DNA of 64,000 nt, from contig NZ_CP082839.1 in the NCBI RefSeq assembly GCF_019930585.1, positions 2,166,001 to 2,230,000 of the forward strand, in the 5' to 3' direction. The notes beneath the pieces were generated by a model, which ran no database searches, was not told the DNA's origin, and saw nothing but the letters and a program-made list of their open reading frames with translations. This DNA is from Sphingomonas nostoxanthinifaciens (lineage in GTDB: Bacteria; Pseudomonadota; Alphaproteobacteria; Sphingomonadales; Sphingomonadaceae). This document shows, one piece after another, positions 62,613 through 64,000 of the stretch (position 1 is the first letter of the stretch; each line of letters opens with the position of its first letter). The translations under genes and the position numbers were made by a program.

Positions 62613-63500
62613 TCAGCGTAGCGGCAAAACCATGTCCTGCTGGCGGCCGAAGCCGTGGACCTCGATCCGGTCGGCGAACATGTCGATCCGCGCATAAGCG
62701 GTCTCGGTCGTATCGAGCATCGCCTTCAGATTGACGAAGTGGATGCCGTTGCGCAGCCCGTAATTGCCCTCGTGATTATGCCCGTCGAGCCACATCTTGA
62801 CCGACGGATGCCGATCGAGCAGCGCCAGCATCGCATCGGCATTCCACAAATTGTGCGGGTTGGCCGGATAGAGCGGGAAGTGGCTGAGCAGTACCGCCTT
62901 CTGTCCCGCGGCGTCGGCATGGGTAAGCTGTGCGTCGATCCACCTCATCTGCACGTCGCCGATGCCGCCGTCCCATAAAGGCTTGTCGGCATAGAGGCCG
63001 GCATGCGCGGCCATGCTGCGTGCATGTTCGGCACTGCCCTCGGGCCAGGCGTAGCTGCTGAGATCGTTGCCGTCGGTGACGATGAACAGCCAGCCGTGCT
63101 TGGTGAAGCTGTAATAGCGCGCCGGCATACCGAGCTTGGCCGGGACCGCCGCCTTCTGCGCGTCGGGCACGCCAAAATCGTGATTGCCGAGCACGAAGCG
63201 CCACGGATGGTGCGAGCGTCGGACGATCGGCAGCAACACGTCGTAGCTGACCCAGTCGCGATCGATGAAGTCGCCCAAGTGGGTGACGAACGCCAGCTTC
63301 TCGCCATCGAACCGCGTCACCGCCTCGGCCAGCTTGTCCGGCGCGGTGTGATAGAGCCGCGGCGGCGCATCGGGCTCGGCCGCGAACTGGCAGTCGGCGA
63401 TCGCCCCGAAGCTGAACGAAGGCCGCTCGGCCGCAGCGCCGGATGGCAGGCTGGCGGTCATCGCGACCACAAGCAGCGCAGAGAACAGGACACGGATCAT
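62613..63500 (-). CDS. exported metallophosphoesterase (ADPRibase-Mn-like)
   Basis: A 295-aa calcineurin-type phosphoesterase. ATG 63500 follows GGAGG and opens a signal peptide (MIRVLFSALLVVAMTASLPS). Metal motifs: IADCQF, HLGDFIDRDW, LGNHDFG, LSHFPLYP and DGHNHEGNYG. The DCQ and GDFIDRD forms resemble Mn-dependent ADP-ribose/CDP-alcohol diphosphatases. Convergent with the membrane-protein gene (13 nt apart). No clear link to the glycoside locus. Confidence 0.85.
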   Translation of the reverse strand: MIRVLFSALLVVAMTASLPSGAAAERPSFSFGAIADCQFAAEPDAPPRLYHTAPDKLAEAVTRFDGEKLAFVTHLGDFIDRDWVSYDVLLPIVRRSHHPWRFVLGNHDFGVPDAQKAAVPAKLGMPARYYSFTKHGWLFIVTDGNDLSSYAWPEGSAEHARSMAAHAGLYADKPLWDGGIGDVQMRWIDAQLTHADAAGQKAVLLSHFPLYPANPHNLWNADAMLALLDRHPSVKMWLDGHNHEGNYGLRNGIHFVNLKAMLDTTETAYARIDMFADRIEVHGFGRQQDMVLPLR

Positions 63501-63634
63501 CGGGCCTCCGGAACGGATGCGGGGTGTCATGCAGACTTCATCTTACATTTTTAAGGCCGTTCTGGAGCGATCAGGGGCCGGCAGATGATGGGGAATCGTC
63601 CGACGCGGCATGCCGCGAAAAACGGAGTGCGGGC

Positions 63635-64000
63635 ATGACCGAGCTTGCGCCGGCAATGGATTGCGCCCGGCCGCTCGCCGATCTCGAACTGCGCCGATCG
63701 CTGTCGCGCTTCGTCGAGGGGCGACTGCGCGATTCGCATGCGAGCGAGGATCTGGTGCAGGAGACATATCTGCGCCTGTACGATTATGGCCGCACCCGCA
63801 CGGTCGCCAACGTCGGCGCCTTCTGCTTCGCGATCGCGCGCAACCTGATCCACGATTACCTGCGCCGTGCCCGCACCGCCCCGACGCGCGTCGAACTGGC
63901 GGACGAGATCCCCTGCCCCGCGCCGCGGATCGACGAGGTGCTGGCCTATCGCGAGCGGGTGGACGTGCTGGTCGCAGCCCTTCGCCATATGCCACCGCTC
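63635..64000 (+). CDS. FecI-like ECF sigma factor, 3' partial
   Basis: The first 122 codons of a sigma factor that runs off the window. ATG 63635 follows ACGGAG. Region 2 is complete: LSRFVEGRLRDSHASEDLVQETYLRL and FCFAIARNLIHDYLRRA (each in part). Region 4 begins at the edge (ALRHMPPL). A FecR gene and a TonB receptor are expected just beyond the window, as in the triad at 29366-33210. Confidence 0.88.
   Translation, partial: MTELAPAMDCARPLADLELRRSLSRFVEGRLRDSHASEDLVQETYLRLYDYGRTRTVANVGAFCFAIARNLIHDYLRRARTAPTRVELADEIPCPAPRIDEVLAYRERVDVLVAALRHMPPL

Noticed and set aside
1..64000. CRISPR array, rRNA operon or IS element
   Set aside because: No regularly spaced repeats, no rRNA-like sequence and no transposase gene were noticed by eye in the window.

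Overview
The window looks like chromosome of a sphingomonad (Alphaproteobacteria, Sphingomonas-like). The grounds are high G+C coding sequence, an NtrY/NtrX pair whose NtrX lacks the sigma-54 contact loop, an Hfq with two Sm domains in one chain, many TonB-dependent receptors, FecI/FecR regulators and plant-polymer hydrolases. This placement rests on gene content and not on a database search. No insertion sequence, prophage, CRISPR array or rRNA was seen. There is one tRNA, tRNA-Ser(UGA).

Layout. Bases 1-13568 are conserved housekeeping DNA: ntrY (5' end outside the window), ntrX, tandem hfq and hflX on the + strand. A long tightly overlapped - strand run follows (lytic transglycosylase, D,D-carboxypeptidase, tmk, holB, metG, tatD, MBL hydrolase, small membrane protein, mazG). 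tRNA-Ser follows at 13660-13746. Bases 14379-20078 form a surface-glycan block: asparagine synthase-like amidotransferase, two GT4 glycosyltransferases and an inverted flippase. A third related GT4 lies apart at 33477-34727. Bases 20308-26534 carry a large MscS channel, a secreted type-B carboxylesterase and an AsmA-like protein.

Bases 26761-40755 are dominated by outer-membrane uptake. They hold one TonB receptor, then a convergent FecI-FecR-FecA-type triad, a YncE-like propeller protein, and a siderophore-receptor operon (receptor, 230-aa secreted protein of unknown function, PepSY membrane protein). Bases 40780-44773 carry envelope genes: a small membrane protein, a MlaA-like protein without a lipobox, an apparently broken lipoprotein/EF-hand gene, a polysaccharide deacetylase and a GH75-like chitosanase.

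Two regions stand out. At 44793-47460 a MerR-family regulator faces a promoter whose dyad closely resembles the classical mercury-operon operator. The controlled genes are not merT/merP/merA but a glutaredoxin-MauE fusion and a Met/His-rich predicted outer-membrane barrel. At 47463-62599 a divergent LysR-controlled locus combines a quercetinase-like bicupin, an extradiol (VOC) dioxygenase, an FAD aromatic monooxygenase, a GlcG-like protein, an FAH-family hydrolase, a TonB receptor, two esterases, a GH1 glucosidase, a GH106 alpha-L-rhamnosidase and a small membrane protein. The simplest reading is one pathway that imports plant rhamnosyl-glucosyl aromatics (for example flavonoid glycosides), strips the sugars and opens the aromatic ring. 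The substrate is an inference.

The window ends in a metallophosphoesterase gene and the 5' part of a second FecI-like sigma factor.
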